Origin: Cinnamomum chago
Taxonomy: Eukaryota; Streptophyta; Magnoliopsida; Laurales; Lauraceae
Length of the DNA stretch: 64,000 nucleotides
Reading direction: 5' to 3'
NCBI GenBank assembly: GCA_038049695.1
Contig: CP142452.1
Coordinates: forward strand, 106,835,001 to 106,899,000
Within the stretch, counting starts at the first letter, position 1. Each line of letters begins with the position of its first letter. This document shows, piece after piece, positions 1 through 10,603 of this stretch. The notes below the pieces were generated by a model, which was given only the letters and a program-made list of their open reading frames with translations, was not told where the DNA came from and ran no database searches. A program made the translations under genes and the position numbers.

Positions 1-428
1 TGCAGATTTGTGATCCCACGTGCGCTTAAAGGTCTGTAACTTCTTCTTCTGTTACCCTCCAATTAGTAATTCCTGTTACTCTGGTCATCTTTAATTGGTC
101 ATAGCAAGTAACAAAGAAACTGTCACTTATGGGAGAATGGGTTATCCAAATGCATGAACCATAAATTGGGTAAGCTGAATTCAGATTATAAATATAAAAA
201 ACGGTCCATAGTCCAAAAACCCAATTCCACCCAATCCAACATGTAGTCCCTTTCAATCCAAACCCATAACCCAATTTGGATTCGAAGAGGGAAAAATGGA
301 GTTGAGAGAGAGAGGGAATGACAGAGAAGTAGAAATAGGCCAAGGGCTTAACTCAACAAATGTTTTCGCATACCAAAGCAGGACAAACGACCAAGGCAAA
401 CAACACCTCTATCCTGAAATTATTAGCA
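1..428. other. Flank with no recognised gene
   Basis: Sequence downstream of the minus-strand kinase pseudogene. Open frames on both strands are short and resemble no family I know. I see nothing to annotate. Confidence 0.5.
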
Positions 429-1162
429 CTACCTTGGAAGAGGACCAGTCATTGATGGCATGTGGCCATCTGGTACCATTTCAATCAAATTGTTACATCT
501 GGTGTCTGTTTCTTCCCTCCTTAAGCTCAAACTTTGTTCCTGAACTCTCTCTAGTGCCAGACACTCCTTCAATTCATTAACTACATAACTCATTGTCGGC
601 CTTTCGATAGATGTGTCCCGGGTGCATGCCATTGCAATCTCTACAGCTTTCCATGCAGAATTGACATCATATTCCTCCTTCAGCCTTGGATCAACCACCC
701 TTGTTATTTCACCTCGCGCTGTCAAAGGACTGATCCACTGAGGAATGTGTATCCTTTCTGAGGTCTTGATTATAGCAAGTTGGCCTATGATTAGCTCTAA
801 GAGAACAATCCCAAAGCTAAACTCAACGCTCTTCTCATTCAACTGGTTGGAAATGTAATACCTGTATGGAAATTTAGTCAAAATAGTTTATATATTATTT
901 CCATCATGGTTCTAAGGCATAGGGAAGTGAAGAAAAGGGTACACTGGATCAAGATATCCTGGTGTGCCCATGACTGCAGTTGATACATGAGTGAGCCCTT
1001 CCACTGGGAAAACCTTAGATAGCCCAAAATCTGCTATTTTAGCCTCTAATCTTTCATTCAAGAGGATATTTGTTGCCTTCACATCTCTGTGAATTATAGG
1101 TGGCTTGCAACCATTATGCAAAGACTCCAATCCTACAACACGTGGTCATCATATTATTATGC

Positions 1163-1167
1163 CAACT
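1163..1167. repeat. Target-site duplication of solo LTR 1 (left)
   Basis: CAACT directly precedes the TGTTACACC terminus and is repeated exactly at 3953-3957. Confidence 0.85.
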
Positions 1168-3952
1168 TGTTACACCCCGACCCAACTTAATCTTCATTAG
1201 TACTAATTAATGGAGATTTAGCTTAATTAATTGTGTTTTATTGTAAATCACCGAACTTAGTACTAATTAGTCTTTTTAAACTAAGTTAATTGAGTCTTGA
1301 GTTTTAAATAGGAAGAGGGAGTAGAGTTGACTCATTTGGATTGAGTCAAGGACTTTTCCGTAATTATTGATTTTCTAGTTTTTCATCGTCTTCACGTCAT
1401 TTCGGTGTCATTGCGTGTATCTCGTTGAGCACGTCGATTTCCGTAATTAGGTTCACTTCATTTGACACCTCGTCGAAGAAGTGGGCCCTCAATGGACTCA
1501 AAATGGAAATACCTAGACACAATGGGTTTTCCTGCAAAATATCCATCCTTATCACTTAAATCAACTTCACTCCATTCATTTCTCATGTTGGTAGTGGAGA
1601 GAAAGCCTCTTTTCCCTTCTTCCTTTCAAGTCTCTTCCTCTTCTCCAAGCATTCTAGCAATTGTGCAAGTGTGCAAGTGAAAGCAAGTGTGGAGATCATC
1701 TTCCTCTTCATCATCTCCATCTTCATCTTCTTCACCTCTTGCTTTGAAGAAACCACTTCTTCTCCAATCTTAAATTCGGAATTTCTACAAGAGGTAGGCT
1801 TCAAACTCTCTTGTTTGGATTTTTGGGAGTGGTATTAGAATTAAGAGACCTTATGTTAGACATGCATTCATATTCATGAGTTTTTCATGGATATTGTGTT
1901 TAGGGTTGGAAATATTGGGGGTTTTAAGGCTTGGGACATCAAGAGGGTATAAGAAGTTGAAAAGCTTAAAATAGAGGCAAGTATATGCATAATATGAGTT
2001 ACATTCTTGTTTATTTCATTGACTCCATGATATAAGTATTCAATGCTCCTAGTTCTTAATAAATGAATGATTTAGATGATTTCAAGTTTATTGAATTGAG
2101 TGTATGGATTATTTATGGTTATATGATGAATGGGAGCATGAAGGCTCCATTCTTGTGCAGGTTCAGTAGGGGGAAGGAAGGATGTAAGGGAATGAGAAAT
2201 GGAAGGGAAATGGATCCCGAAGTCTGGGATTTCTGGACAGTTCGCTCGAGCGAACTGGACCAGTCGCTCGAGCGAACTGGACCAGTCGCTCGAGCGAATA
2301 AAACGTTCGAGCGGACAATTAAGTGCGCTCGAACCTCCCACTCTCTGGAAAGGGTCCGCTCGAGCGAACTTTGTCCGCTCGAGCGAACCTGATGCTACAG
2401 CTAGGTCCCTTTTTGTACCCTAATTTTGGTGAATTATCTCCCTTAACATGTCTTAACCCACATTAAATGTTCCAAATGGATATTTAAGGTGCTTACCTTA
2501 TTCCCATAGGAAAATCAAGACATTTGAGGGCCTTAGGGCCTTACAATGGAACCGTTCACCTTATTAATTGGCCCAATGGATAGTTATGAGTCTAACATTA
2601 TGTCTTGAGGGTTAGTTTAGGAACTTGATGTACCTCTTATCAATAGTGACACCTAAAAAGGTAGTAATACATTGAGTTGCTAAACTTACCTTGTATTGGA
2701 CGGTTAGAGACTAAAAGAATTAGTTAGAAATGGTTAGTAAAAATTCATTGACTCCTCGACTTCTTGCATTTCATATTTGACTATGAATTCATTTGACGGA
2801 TCAGTCTCTATAAGTGAATAAGTTCATTTTATTTTCTCAAGATACTGTGAGGTTTAATAACTCCTTTTCCTCTATTATTCGCTATACATGGTACATTGAT
2901 GCAGTATTTGTAATCATGTGGATTGAGTGAGTATAAGATACGGTGATATATGAATGAAAGTAAATCCTATTTAGATTTGATTCGGAATACAAACTCACTT
3001 AAATCCACTTATTATTCGATTTGTTTAAATTCGATTCGATTGAGTCGGCACTACCGAGCTTCGACCCTGTGACGCCCGACGGGGCCAGCACTTGGGTTCG
3101 TATTTGAGAGACTACTGCAGTAAGTCAGCCTGGAGTACCGGAACTCCAGAACCGGGTAGCCAGTTAGCCTTTGGCCGGGCCGCTGGTGACATCCCAACAC
3201 GATTTGCTCTCTTTGAGAGGATAAGCTTAAAGTAGTAGCCAAATTTGTATTGTTTCTAATTTATTGATCCATCAGCATATTTATTCAAGCACAATTTGCA
3301 TAGTTGATCCTATTATTGCCATCCATTAAATTGCTCGTATTAAATTCAAAGTTGCAACAGTATGTAATTTCTATTGTACATATACTTGCTACAATCGTCG
3401 TATTGAGATACTATATTTGGTGTCACAGACGCAGATACAGCTCCCGGTCCTGAAGAGGCCCAGGAGAGAGAGGAGGGTACCCAGGAGGTACCAGCAGGAC
3501 TAGAAGAGTGGCCAGAACCAGGGCCAGCCTAGATTTGACCTACTCGGAGCGCGGACTACACTAGTAAATACCATAGTTCGTGTGACTGTCATTTTCATAT
3601 GGTCACATGAAATTCTTTTGAATATACTTTTGGTAGTGCATGTATAGGTTCTTTCAACAGTTGTATAGGGATTCTTTTATTGATCCCTCTTTTGTAATTA
3701 ATGTATAAACTTGTTTACTTCTTTTGTATCAAACTTAAATGTTTAATCGACCTTGATGGAATTTGATACCTTATATAAATGTATTACGACTTCCGCTATA
3801 TGATATGTATGTGTTCTCACATGTGGATTAGTCGATTTTTCTCTCCTTCGTATGTTGTATTTGACTCGAGACAGGTACAATATACGGGAGTACGTATGAC
3901 ACACCTCGGGGATTACCCTAGGCCAGGGTGATTTCGGGACCGGGATGTGACA
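1168..3952 (+). mobile_element. Solo LTR 1 (Gypsy-type candidate), 2785 bp
   Basis: Begins TGTTACACCCCG and ends CCGGGATGTGACA, i.e. TG...CA with imperfect terminal inversion, flanked by perfect 5-bp duplications CAACT. No gag, protease, integrase or RT frame lies inside, so this is a single long LTR left by recombination between the two LTRs of a larger element. It is inserted in an intron of the minus-strand kinase pseudogene. Its first kilobase aligns by eye with the reverse complement of 17194-14961 and more weakly with 33746-29292. Long LTRs starting TGT-A-ACACCC are typical of some Ty3/Gypsy chromoviruses, but without internal domains the lineage is inference. Confidence 0.82.
2241..2388. 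repeat. Palindrome cluster (CGCTCGAGCG type) inside solo LTR 1
   Basis: Five near-identical copies of TTCGCTCGAGCGAA-type palindromes (about 2241, 2264, 2286, 2356, 2375) plus two degenerate ones (about 2304 and 2322) lie within 150 bp, much more GC-rich than the flanks. It sits about 1.07-1.22 kb from the LTR start. Role unknown; could be a transcription-factor site array or a recombination-prone hairpin region. Confidence 0.75.
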
Positions 3953-3957
3953 CAACT
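3953..3957. repeat. Target-site duplication of solo LTR 1 (right)
   Basis: CAACT directly after the terminal ACA, identical to 1163-1167. Confidence 0.85.
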
Positions 3958-4640
3958 ACATGTAAATAGATATAAAGAGTAAGTTCATCTACATATTAAC
4001 CTTGTGCGGCATCTACTGCTATTCGAAGTCGAATCTCCCAACTTAAGGCATTTGCATTACCTACAGCATATTTAGCCATATCAAATTGTAATTGAGAAAG
4101 TTCCACTCATGTGAAATTTATGTCTGGTGTCATTTTTGTCCCATGAGGCTCATACCTGTGAGGTACTCATGTAGGTTTCCTTTGGCCATATATTCATAGA
4201 TAATTGCCTTGTTCCCATCTTCATCACAATACCCAATGAAAGAGGCCAAGTTCCTGTGGTGAACTCTCATCAAGAGCTCAACCAGCAATCCAAATCCAAA
4301 CCTGTAATCTAACAATAAACTTTCCCCCCTGTTATTAGGTCGAGTCCTCTAATTTTGTTCAAGGAAAGAACTTTAGCTGCACACGAGACACCTGCATCGG
4401 TCCGAAATTCCTTAGACCCTTGAGATGATGATTGAGAGAGCATCTTAACAGCAACTTGGGTGCCATCTTTCGCGTATCCATGATAAACGACTCCAAATCC
4501 TCCTTTGCCAATGATCCTTTCGAAGTTGTCAGTGATCGAGATGATCTCTGCATAGGCACTGAACCGTCGATTCTCCAATCTAAGGGAACCATCTTTCTTT
4601 TTTCTTTTACTGATGGAACCAACTTCTTCACTTTCCTTTA

Positions 4641-5412
4641 GTAGAGAGAATCTATGGCTGATCAAACATAAGAAGTTAGTAACACAGTTCCAAAGGGGCA
4701 GTAAGCCCATAACCATCCATTTACTGCACCATCTCTTGGATGAATCAGGGGTCTTATTGGTTGGGAGTTCAATCAACAAATTGGTGATTGATCAGGTGGT
4801 AATGAACAAATTATTTTGCTAAAAATTCTCTTCTGGAAAAATCCAACTAGTTGAATTAGCAAAGATTACAGCTTACAAGATCCTTTGGGACGGTAGTTCT
4901 GTGAGAAAATCAGGTACATGGCCTGTCAAGCTATTGTTCATACATCCCTGAAACAGAAAAGCTCATATTATTATTTTCCTTGCGCACTGAATAAAGCACT
5001 TCATTCTCATTGATGCAGACTGTGATCTTGGCCTTATAGAATTTAAAATTCAATATTTCTTTTGGAGCAAAATTTGTGTAAGCAAAAGGTCGAAGGCCAC
5101 TTTGTATCGCTTTGGACAACAAAATCCTCTTCAGTAGACCACATATCACATCACAGGCTGACAATAATGTTGCTGGCTTGCTGCTACCAAAACTGTGTGC
5201 TTCACTTAAAAAGACTGGATTGATGCAAGGTAGGCCAGAGAAGGAGCTATTTCACCCGTTAATCCACTAGAAGAAAGATCTCTACAAAACGGAAATTATG
5301 GTTCCATTAATGTGTAATCTTAAACTAATAGTGGAGGAAAGGATATAAAAGATCATGTCTACACAATAGTCTATGGTGATACTCACAGAGAGATGATTGT
5401 GGGGGGTTTTGA
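4641..5412. other. Degenerate receptor-kinase flank
   Basis: About 4640-4800 aligns by eye with 36900-37090, so it belongs to the same duplicated pseudogene block. The rest to 5412 has no recognisable coding content. Confidence 0.45.
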
Positions 5413-5718
5413 GTCAGGGTTATTGATTGGGCAATTCCTGTTGTTGTGGGAGGGGACATTAGGGATGTGATTGACCCAAATTTAGAAGGTACCTATGACA
5501 TCAAATCCATTCAAAAAGTTGCAGAAATTGCACGTGCATGCACCTCACCAAAATCCATGGATAGACCTCACATGAGAGATGTTCTAGTCGAGTTGAAGGA
5601 GTATATTGGAAATGACAAAGCCCGTGAAAGTAAAAGTGCCCCTGAAAGTGGTGGGTGCATGGACAGTGGACCAGTACAAACAACCTCTGAGATTTTATCG
5701 TATCTTTCAGCAAGGTAG
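5413..5718 (+). pseudogene. Receptor kinase C-terminal tail fragment
   Basis: Plus-strand frame starting just after a TGA (5410-5412) and running to TAG at 5716-5718. It reads through RVIDWAIPVVVGGDIRDVID, then RACTSPKSMDRPHMRDVLVE and a serine-rich tail. This matches the last third of exon 13 of the LRR-I receptors (kinase subdomains X-XI), including the conserved arginine of the DRP motif. The start of the exon and all upstream exons are missing, and the orientation is opposite to the pseudogene at 429-4640, so it derives from a separate copy. Non-functional on its own. Confidence 0.8.
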
Positions 5719-6773
5719 ATTCATCATCGCATCCAATTACAGATAATGAATTACTTTCTAGGTGTTCAGGTCCATGCTGCAGGATTAAATGTTCATGAGT
5801 TTGAATAATGTCAACAGATTTCACATGCAGGTAAAATAATTAAAATCAATGTTACCCTGTAATAACATAATGATAGTGAGAAATTGTGATATTGTGTTCT
5901 TGTCTGTTTAGTGGATCTTACAGTACCTAGATAGTCCAAGCTGCAATTATTATCTAATTCCAATTATAAGTATTTTTTAAAATGATATTAGCATGATTAA
6001 TTTTCTTAAATCCCTTCTTTAGAGAAAAGGGTTTTCTACCCAAAAATAAGAAAGCAAGGGATAAAAAAAGGATGAGTACAGCCATCCAAAGTTCCAAACT
6101 CTACATTCAGTTATATATGGGGCCATATCCACTCCCTCCCATCAAGAGCGCCTCTCTCGGTCCTCCACCATTGCCGATGTCCATTGTCATTTCCCCTATT
6201 TCAGATATAAATAGGGAGAAGTAAGATAAATAAATAAAAAAGATACGACTAGTGGGAAGTCCCCAAGTTATACCTCAGTTGATAAATGACATGAGTGTGT
6301 ATGAGTTAGAGTGCATGAATTCGAATATCTACCATACCTAAATGTAAAATACAAATAAGGAGAAGAATTGAAGGAAAAACTTCTAAAACAGAAGAAAGTT
6401 ACAATAAAAGGGGGTTCAATCTATACATTCATCTACTGATTATTAATGTATCTACTTGCTTTGCTTTTTCCTTAACTTTCTTCTTAAGTATTTTATTTTA
6501 TTTTGTGTTAAATGAAGTCATCATCTGGCACGTGTGGTGCGGGGTCATGCTATGCTTGGGGGACGAGGCCTGTCAGGTTAAATACTACAGGATACCCTCA
6601 TCAGCAAAGAATTTTTTTTTTTTTTTATCTAAAAGCTAATTGTTTGTGCCATTTTTAACAGGCATCAGGGTACTAGCACCTTGGTCGGACATTTGACAAA
6701 TGCTCCAGTAAGGCTGTCTAGCAAGATAGTGTTCTATGTGCCCTAGTGAAAAACCAATTAACACCACTCCCAC
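5719..6773. other. Intergenic, no gene seen
   Basis: AT-rich sequence with a poly-T run near 6611-6626. No protein family, RNA gene or bounded repeat recognised. Confidence 0.5.
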
Positions 6774-6859
6774 TGTTACGGTCCTAAATAGTAAAATGAC
6801 TTAATTTAACGCTTTCCATTAGTCATAGGGCTTTTGACGTATTGATTAAGCCCGTAACA
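6774..6859 (+). repeat. TRIM left LTR, 86 bp
   Basis: Direct repeat partner of 7501-7586 with several substitutions, so the insertion is not recent. Confidence 0.88.
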
Positions 6860-6861
6860 TT

Positions 6862-6874
6862 TGGTACCAGAGCC
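6862..6874 (+). other. tRNA-Met primer-binding site of the TRIM
   Basis: TGGTACCAGAGCC, one base from the canonical TGGTATCAGAGCC, two bases downstream of the LTR. Confidence 0.85.
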
Positions 6875-7321
6875 TAGGGGTGCACAAAAAATCCGTTAAT
6901 CCATAAATCTGATCCGTTCCGAGGATTTTTATTTGATCCGAAGGTAAACGGATTGGTGATGGATTGAAAATTTTGTAATCCGTTAGCAACGGATCAATGG
7001 TAGATTTCACCCTCAATCTACAGAACAGATCCGATCCGTTGACATTAAATATAAATAAAAAATATATAAGGGGTCTAGATATAAATTAAGATGTCTCAAT
7101 TTAAAATAAGAAAAAAAATTTAAGGGGTCAAAATGTAATTTTTTACAACATGTTTAATATTTTTCTTTTAACATTAGATTGAACGGATTAATCCGATCTG
7201 ATCCTCCACGGATCGGATCGGATTTTAACAGCCATAGATTGGTGACGAATTCCAAATCCGTCAATTCGTAAGTAATGGATTGGTGACGGATTTGGCCCAA
7301 TCTGATCCGTGTAGACCCCTA
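6875..7321. mobile_element. hAT-like MITE nested in the TRIM primer site
   Basis: Starts TAGGGGTGCAC and ends GTAGACCCCTA, a short terminal inverted repeat. The flanking 8-mers CCAGAGCC (6867-6874) and TCAGAGCC (7322-7329) match at 7 of 8 positions. The interior is rich in near-repeats of ATCCGTTAATCC and GATCGGATCGG type. No coding capacity. The 8-bp duplication and TAGGGGTG ends fit the hAT superfamily. Confidence 0.75.
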
Positions 7322-7500
7322 TCAGAGCCAACCTCCATGTCTCGAGTTCTAGTCACAGTAAGGGCTATCTGGAGTAGAGTGAGAGCCTCCATGGAGAAGT
7401 CTATATGGGGTAGGGTGTGAGCCGTCCCAATAGGGGAAAAGGGCTACATGAGGCTAGAGTGAGAGCCGCCGATGACGTCTGCTGTGGAAGCGTGGTGGTT

Positions 7501-7586
7501 TGTTACGGTCCTAAATAATTAAAAGACTTAATTTAACGCGTTTCATCGGTCCTAGAGTTTTTGGCGTATTGGTTAAGTCCATAACA
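7501..7586 (+). repeat. TRIM right LTR, 86 bp
   Basis: TGTTACGGTCC...CATAACA, followed by the CCCAC duplication at 7587-7591. A G-rich stretch just upstream (about 7484-7498) is a weak polypurine tract. Confidence 0.87.
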
Positions 7587-8266
7587 CCCACCTCCACCCC
7601 AGTTTGTTACGGATCCTACGGGTTCTTGGATCCCATTGATTTTTACGGATGGACTGGACCGTTGGATGAAATTCATTAAAAAATGACTATGGACCGGACC
7701 GTTGGATGAAATTCATTAAAAAATGACCTTAAAATGGCTAAACTTATGAGCCACCCATCAAAAAGTTAGGATATGAAATCGATTTGAAATTTAATGTGGG
7801 CCGGTCTCATTTGAATCATTTCATCTCCAATTCATCCTTGATTGGCGGAGCTCCGAGCTGGCTGCAGAGAGGACATCTCACATGGCCTTTTGTGCAAGGC
7901 ATGTGCACAGAAGCACCACTGATTACATGCATTTGACGACTTATTATTCTATTCTTCCCCAGTCAGTGAAGCCTTTTTGAAATTCAGAAAAAGCACCACT
8001 TTCGTTTGCCAAAAGGAAAAAACAAAAACACACTCCTACACACAAAACACCAACCTGATCTCCTCGCCCAAATAAAAAGCCCTAGACGAGGGAGAGGTGG
8101 TGGTTCCCCACCCGACAACTTCAACACCAAACATCACAAAAATGAGTTTTCCATGAAAAACGTGCTATTAATGAACCACCAATTTAGATCAGGTCTCTCT
8201 CAAATGAGGCCCCTTCAACATTTCATGTCCTCTACAATGTAGCCCAATTTATGCCTCCTGTAAAGG
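7587..8266. other. Intergenic with a short tandem duplication
   Basis: A 40-bp unit containing GGACCGTTGGATGAAATTC occurs twice in tandem at about 7648-7727. An open frame at 8006-8242 has no recognisable domain and is not supported as a gene. Confidence 0.5.
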
Positions 8267-8277
8267 TATGTGCAACC

Positions 8278-8468
8278 TTCTTTTTTTTTTTTTTTTTTTT
8301 TTGCTGTCGGAGGGTTCCCAACCCTTTGGGTTGGACTAATCCCTCCGGGCCCAGAGGGAAGCCGGGTAAATTCCCTGTAGCCCTAGTGTGGTAGCGGAGT
8401 TTCGAACCCACAACCTCCGGGTGCAAACCGTGGCCCTAGGCCAACTAAGCTACCCCTTGGGGTTGAGA
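8278..8468 (-). mobile_element. tRNA-derived SINE, full length
   Basis: On the minus strand it starts with GGGGTAGCTTAGTTGG (box A-like), has box B GGTTCGAAACTCC, then a family tail, and ends in poly(A) (poly-T on plus, about 8281-8302). Flanking direct repeats TATGTGCAACC (8267-8277) and TATGGGCAACC (8469-8479) match at 10 of 11. A SINE transcribed by RNA polymerase III and moved by LINE machinery. Confidence 0.85.
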
Positions 8469-8479
8469 TATGGGCAACC

Positions 8480-9232
8480 AGCTAATACCATATGTGCATC
8501 TGACTCATACATGTTTTCCTATATTTTGGAAAAGATGACATGATGAATGTGTGAGAAGTTATACAGTGAGAATTGATAAGAATTTCTTTCTTTCATATAT
8601 TTTGTGCATGTTTGTTCGCATTAAAATATATAGGAATTAATAATGCACACTGGGTGGTTAAAAATAGAGATTAAAGATGAGTTTTTAAAAATGAACATAA
8701 AATAACATTTTCTTTAGAAAAATAGGTAAAAAAGAATTTGTTATTTGATGCTCACATTTATGCACGTTTGCCCTCATTTGTGTTGCACATCGTATGGTAA
8801 AAGACGTATGAAAATCATAAGAAAATGAGATTATTTTGAGTGAATCATTTACATACTAAACAAGATAAAGGGCTTCATAATTGAAAAATAAATATCAAAA
8901 ATAATTTTTTCATGAAAACCAAAACTCAACAACTGCCTTTTTACTTTTCTAGTTTTCAGGTGTAAGCTGCTTCTTCAAACTTGAAAGTGGCAGCCATGAG
9001 TACCTTCCAACTGTGCTATTAAGAGAAACAAGATATCTTTAAACTCATGGAATTATGCACCAATGGGCCAAGTCTAAAATAGAAGCAATTGGGACAAATT
9101 GCCCTGGCCACATTAATTCTCCAATTGCACTATAATTTCAACCATCTCTTGTTGAATTATCATCCATTATTCTCTGGGCACGGTGCAACTACATGAGTTC
9201 ACTAGAGGGGAGCATGGTTTGCCGAAATTTCA
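8480..9232. other. Intergenic, no gene seen
   Basis: AT-rich sequence with no recognisable gene or bounded repeat. Confidence 0.5.
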
Positions 9233-9242
9233 CCCCAAATGT

Positions 9243-9398
9243 GTTTTTTTTTTTTTTTTCATCCCAACTAACGGGCATGGACTCTATGAGACAAATACAT
9301 GCAAGGAGACACAACTCACACATGCAAGGTGATGGAATACGGGACCTCCTAAGGAGAATTGCCACTCTTTACCACTCGGGCAAGGAGTTATTTGGTGT
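9243..9398 (-). mobile_element. tRNA-derived SINE
   Basis: Minus strand: box A-like TTGCCCGAGTGGTAAAG, box B-like AGGTCCCGTATTCC, ending in poly(A) (plus-strand T run about 9244-9259). Flanked by exact 10-bp duplications CCCCAAATGT (9233-9242 and 9399-9408). Confidence 0.8.
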
Positions 9399-9408
9399 CC
9401 CCAAATGT

Positions 9409-10370
9409 TAGTGTTCTTGTTGAATCTGTTATTGAATACTAATATCTTCTTAAAAAAGAATTGATTGGGTCCTACTCTTGACTCCACCGGGTTTCTTTTT
9501 TTTTTTTTTTTATTGAAATTTTCCCTATTTAAGATCCTAAGTTGGATAAATTCAGGTATTCCCACAGTGTATGCTACCGGCCAAAGTCTTCAGAATGCCG
9601 GCCTTCGTTCTTCGTTTTGGCTTTATAGACTGCCTTAATTAATTCCTATCAGACGACAATTGTACCAAAGCCGTTGAAATTTAAGATAATTCCCACAGCA
9701 TTAACCGTATATAAAAGGACACTCTGGAACCTTTAAAGCATGCAAATCATACGGATCATTACTTAAGAGGTTTACGCAAAAAAAAAAAAAAAAAAAAAAA
9801 AAAAACCCAAAAGCATTGATATTCTGCAATGATTCATAGGCTAACCACACTCGCACAAAGTGAGAACTGTTCTCACAGAGATACCATGAGAACCTTTAAT
9901 GAGCCCATTTGTGCATCTCGTGCAGAGATAGGATCGGAGAGGGTGAAAATATCTATATAGGACCACCCCAAATATCAATTTTAACCACACTCCCGTGTCC
10001 TAACCCTTTCATTTGTGAGCCACGAGTTTAACGACTTCAGAGAACTCTAATCCTCCATCCAACTATCCAGGTTTGGCCGTGAGTAATGTCGCCGAAAGAT
10101 CGCTACATGCTTTAGATTTTGAAATGGTAACCGTGATGATTAGTCGCCTCCTCCTTTCGGTGGGTCTCTTTCTTGCATGATGACATTTTTTCAACACTAC
10201 TCCTGCTCCGTAAACCCTTTTTTGTCTGGTCCGTCCAAGTGCAAGCCATTACATTTTGATAAAAAAAAACATTATCATCTATCTTTATTTTGTGAAGGAC
10301 GTCACTATAGAGTATAGACTGACCTGACCCAGGCATGTTTAATAATTATAAAATACTTATTGATCCAAAT
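9409..10370. other. Intergenic, homopolymer runs
   Basis: Contains a T run (about 9486-9510) and a long A run (about 9778-9805). No gene recognised. Confidence 0.5.
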
Positions 10371-10382
10371 CTCTCAAAATCA

Positions 10383-10501
10383 ACTGCACTACCACACTAG
10401 GGTTATAGAGGAGTTTACCTGACTTCCCTCTTGGACCAGATGGATTAATTTAATCTAAAGGATTGGGAACCTTCCGATAGCGAAAAAAAAAAAAAAAAGA
10501 A
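10383..10501 (+). mobile_element. 5'-truncated SINE (3' tail only)
   Basis: Matches the tail of the SINE at 8278-8468 (ACCACACTAGGG ... GATTGGGAACC ... poly-A) but lacks boxes A and B. Exact 12-bp flanking repeats CTCTCAAAATCA (10371-10382 and 10502-10513) show it inserted already truncated. Confidence 0.82.
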
Positions 10502-10603
10502 CTCTCAAAATCATGTCATGTTTTATTCCAATCTAAGTCAGTAAAATCATAAGATTGATTAATTATTGAAAAAAAGATTCCAAACCAAAGGAAGTAAAAT
10601 AAT

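Larger units (their letters stand above)
429..4640 (-). pseudogene. 5'-truncated malectin/LRR-type receptor kinase (kinase exons only)
   Basis: On the minus strand, five segments match exons 9-13 of the intact receptor at 14475-35923: about 4640-4396 ([11 protein letters not shown] nucleotide loop and VAVKML lysine), 4282-4156 ([12 protein letters not shown]), 4060-4001, 1132-943 ([12 protein letters not shown] and DFGLSK) and 861-429 (C-lobe, stop at 431-429). Exon lengths and phases are largely kept (127, 60, 190 and 433 nt), so it was a real gene rather than a processed copy. Lesions: the splice acceptor before 4282 reads TG instead of AG; the donor after 4396 is displaced; the E of the DPEY motif is changed (GT+G at the junction); the conserved DVYSFG has become VEFSFG, losing the subdomain IX aspartate. 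No ectodomain or membrane exon is found upstream, and a 2.8-kb solo LTR sits in the intron between 1132 and 4001. Almost certainly non-functional. Confidence 0.85.
6774..7586 (+). mobile_element. TRIM retrotransposon (terminal-repeat retrotransposon in miniature)
   Basis: Two 86-bp direct repeats (6774-6859 and 7501-7586), both TGTTACGG...AACA, enclose about 640 bp with no coding capacity. A primer-binding site TGGTACCAGAGCC (6862-6874), complementary to the 3' end of initiator Met-tRNA, lies two bases after the left repeat as in LTR retrotransposons. The element is flanked by exact 5-bp duplications CCCAC (6769-6773 and 7587-7591). TRIMs lack proteins and are mobilised in trans by autonomous LTR elements. 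A 447-bp MITE is inserted at the primer site; without it and its duplication the TRIM would be about 358 bp. Confidence 0.88.

Noticed and set aside
2241-2388. CRISPR array
   Set aside because: Repeats are short palindromes with irregular spacers inside a plant LTR with target duplications.
1168-3952. Full-length LTR retrotransposon
   Set aside because: No internal domains, PBS or second LTR between the CAACT duplications, so a solo LTR is the simpler reading.
8006-8242. 78-codon open frame
   Set aside because: Lysine/arginine/glycine-rich, no domain, no splice or promoter context, next to a SINE.
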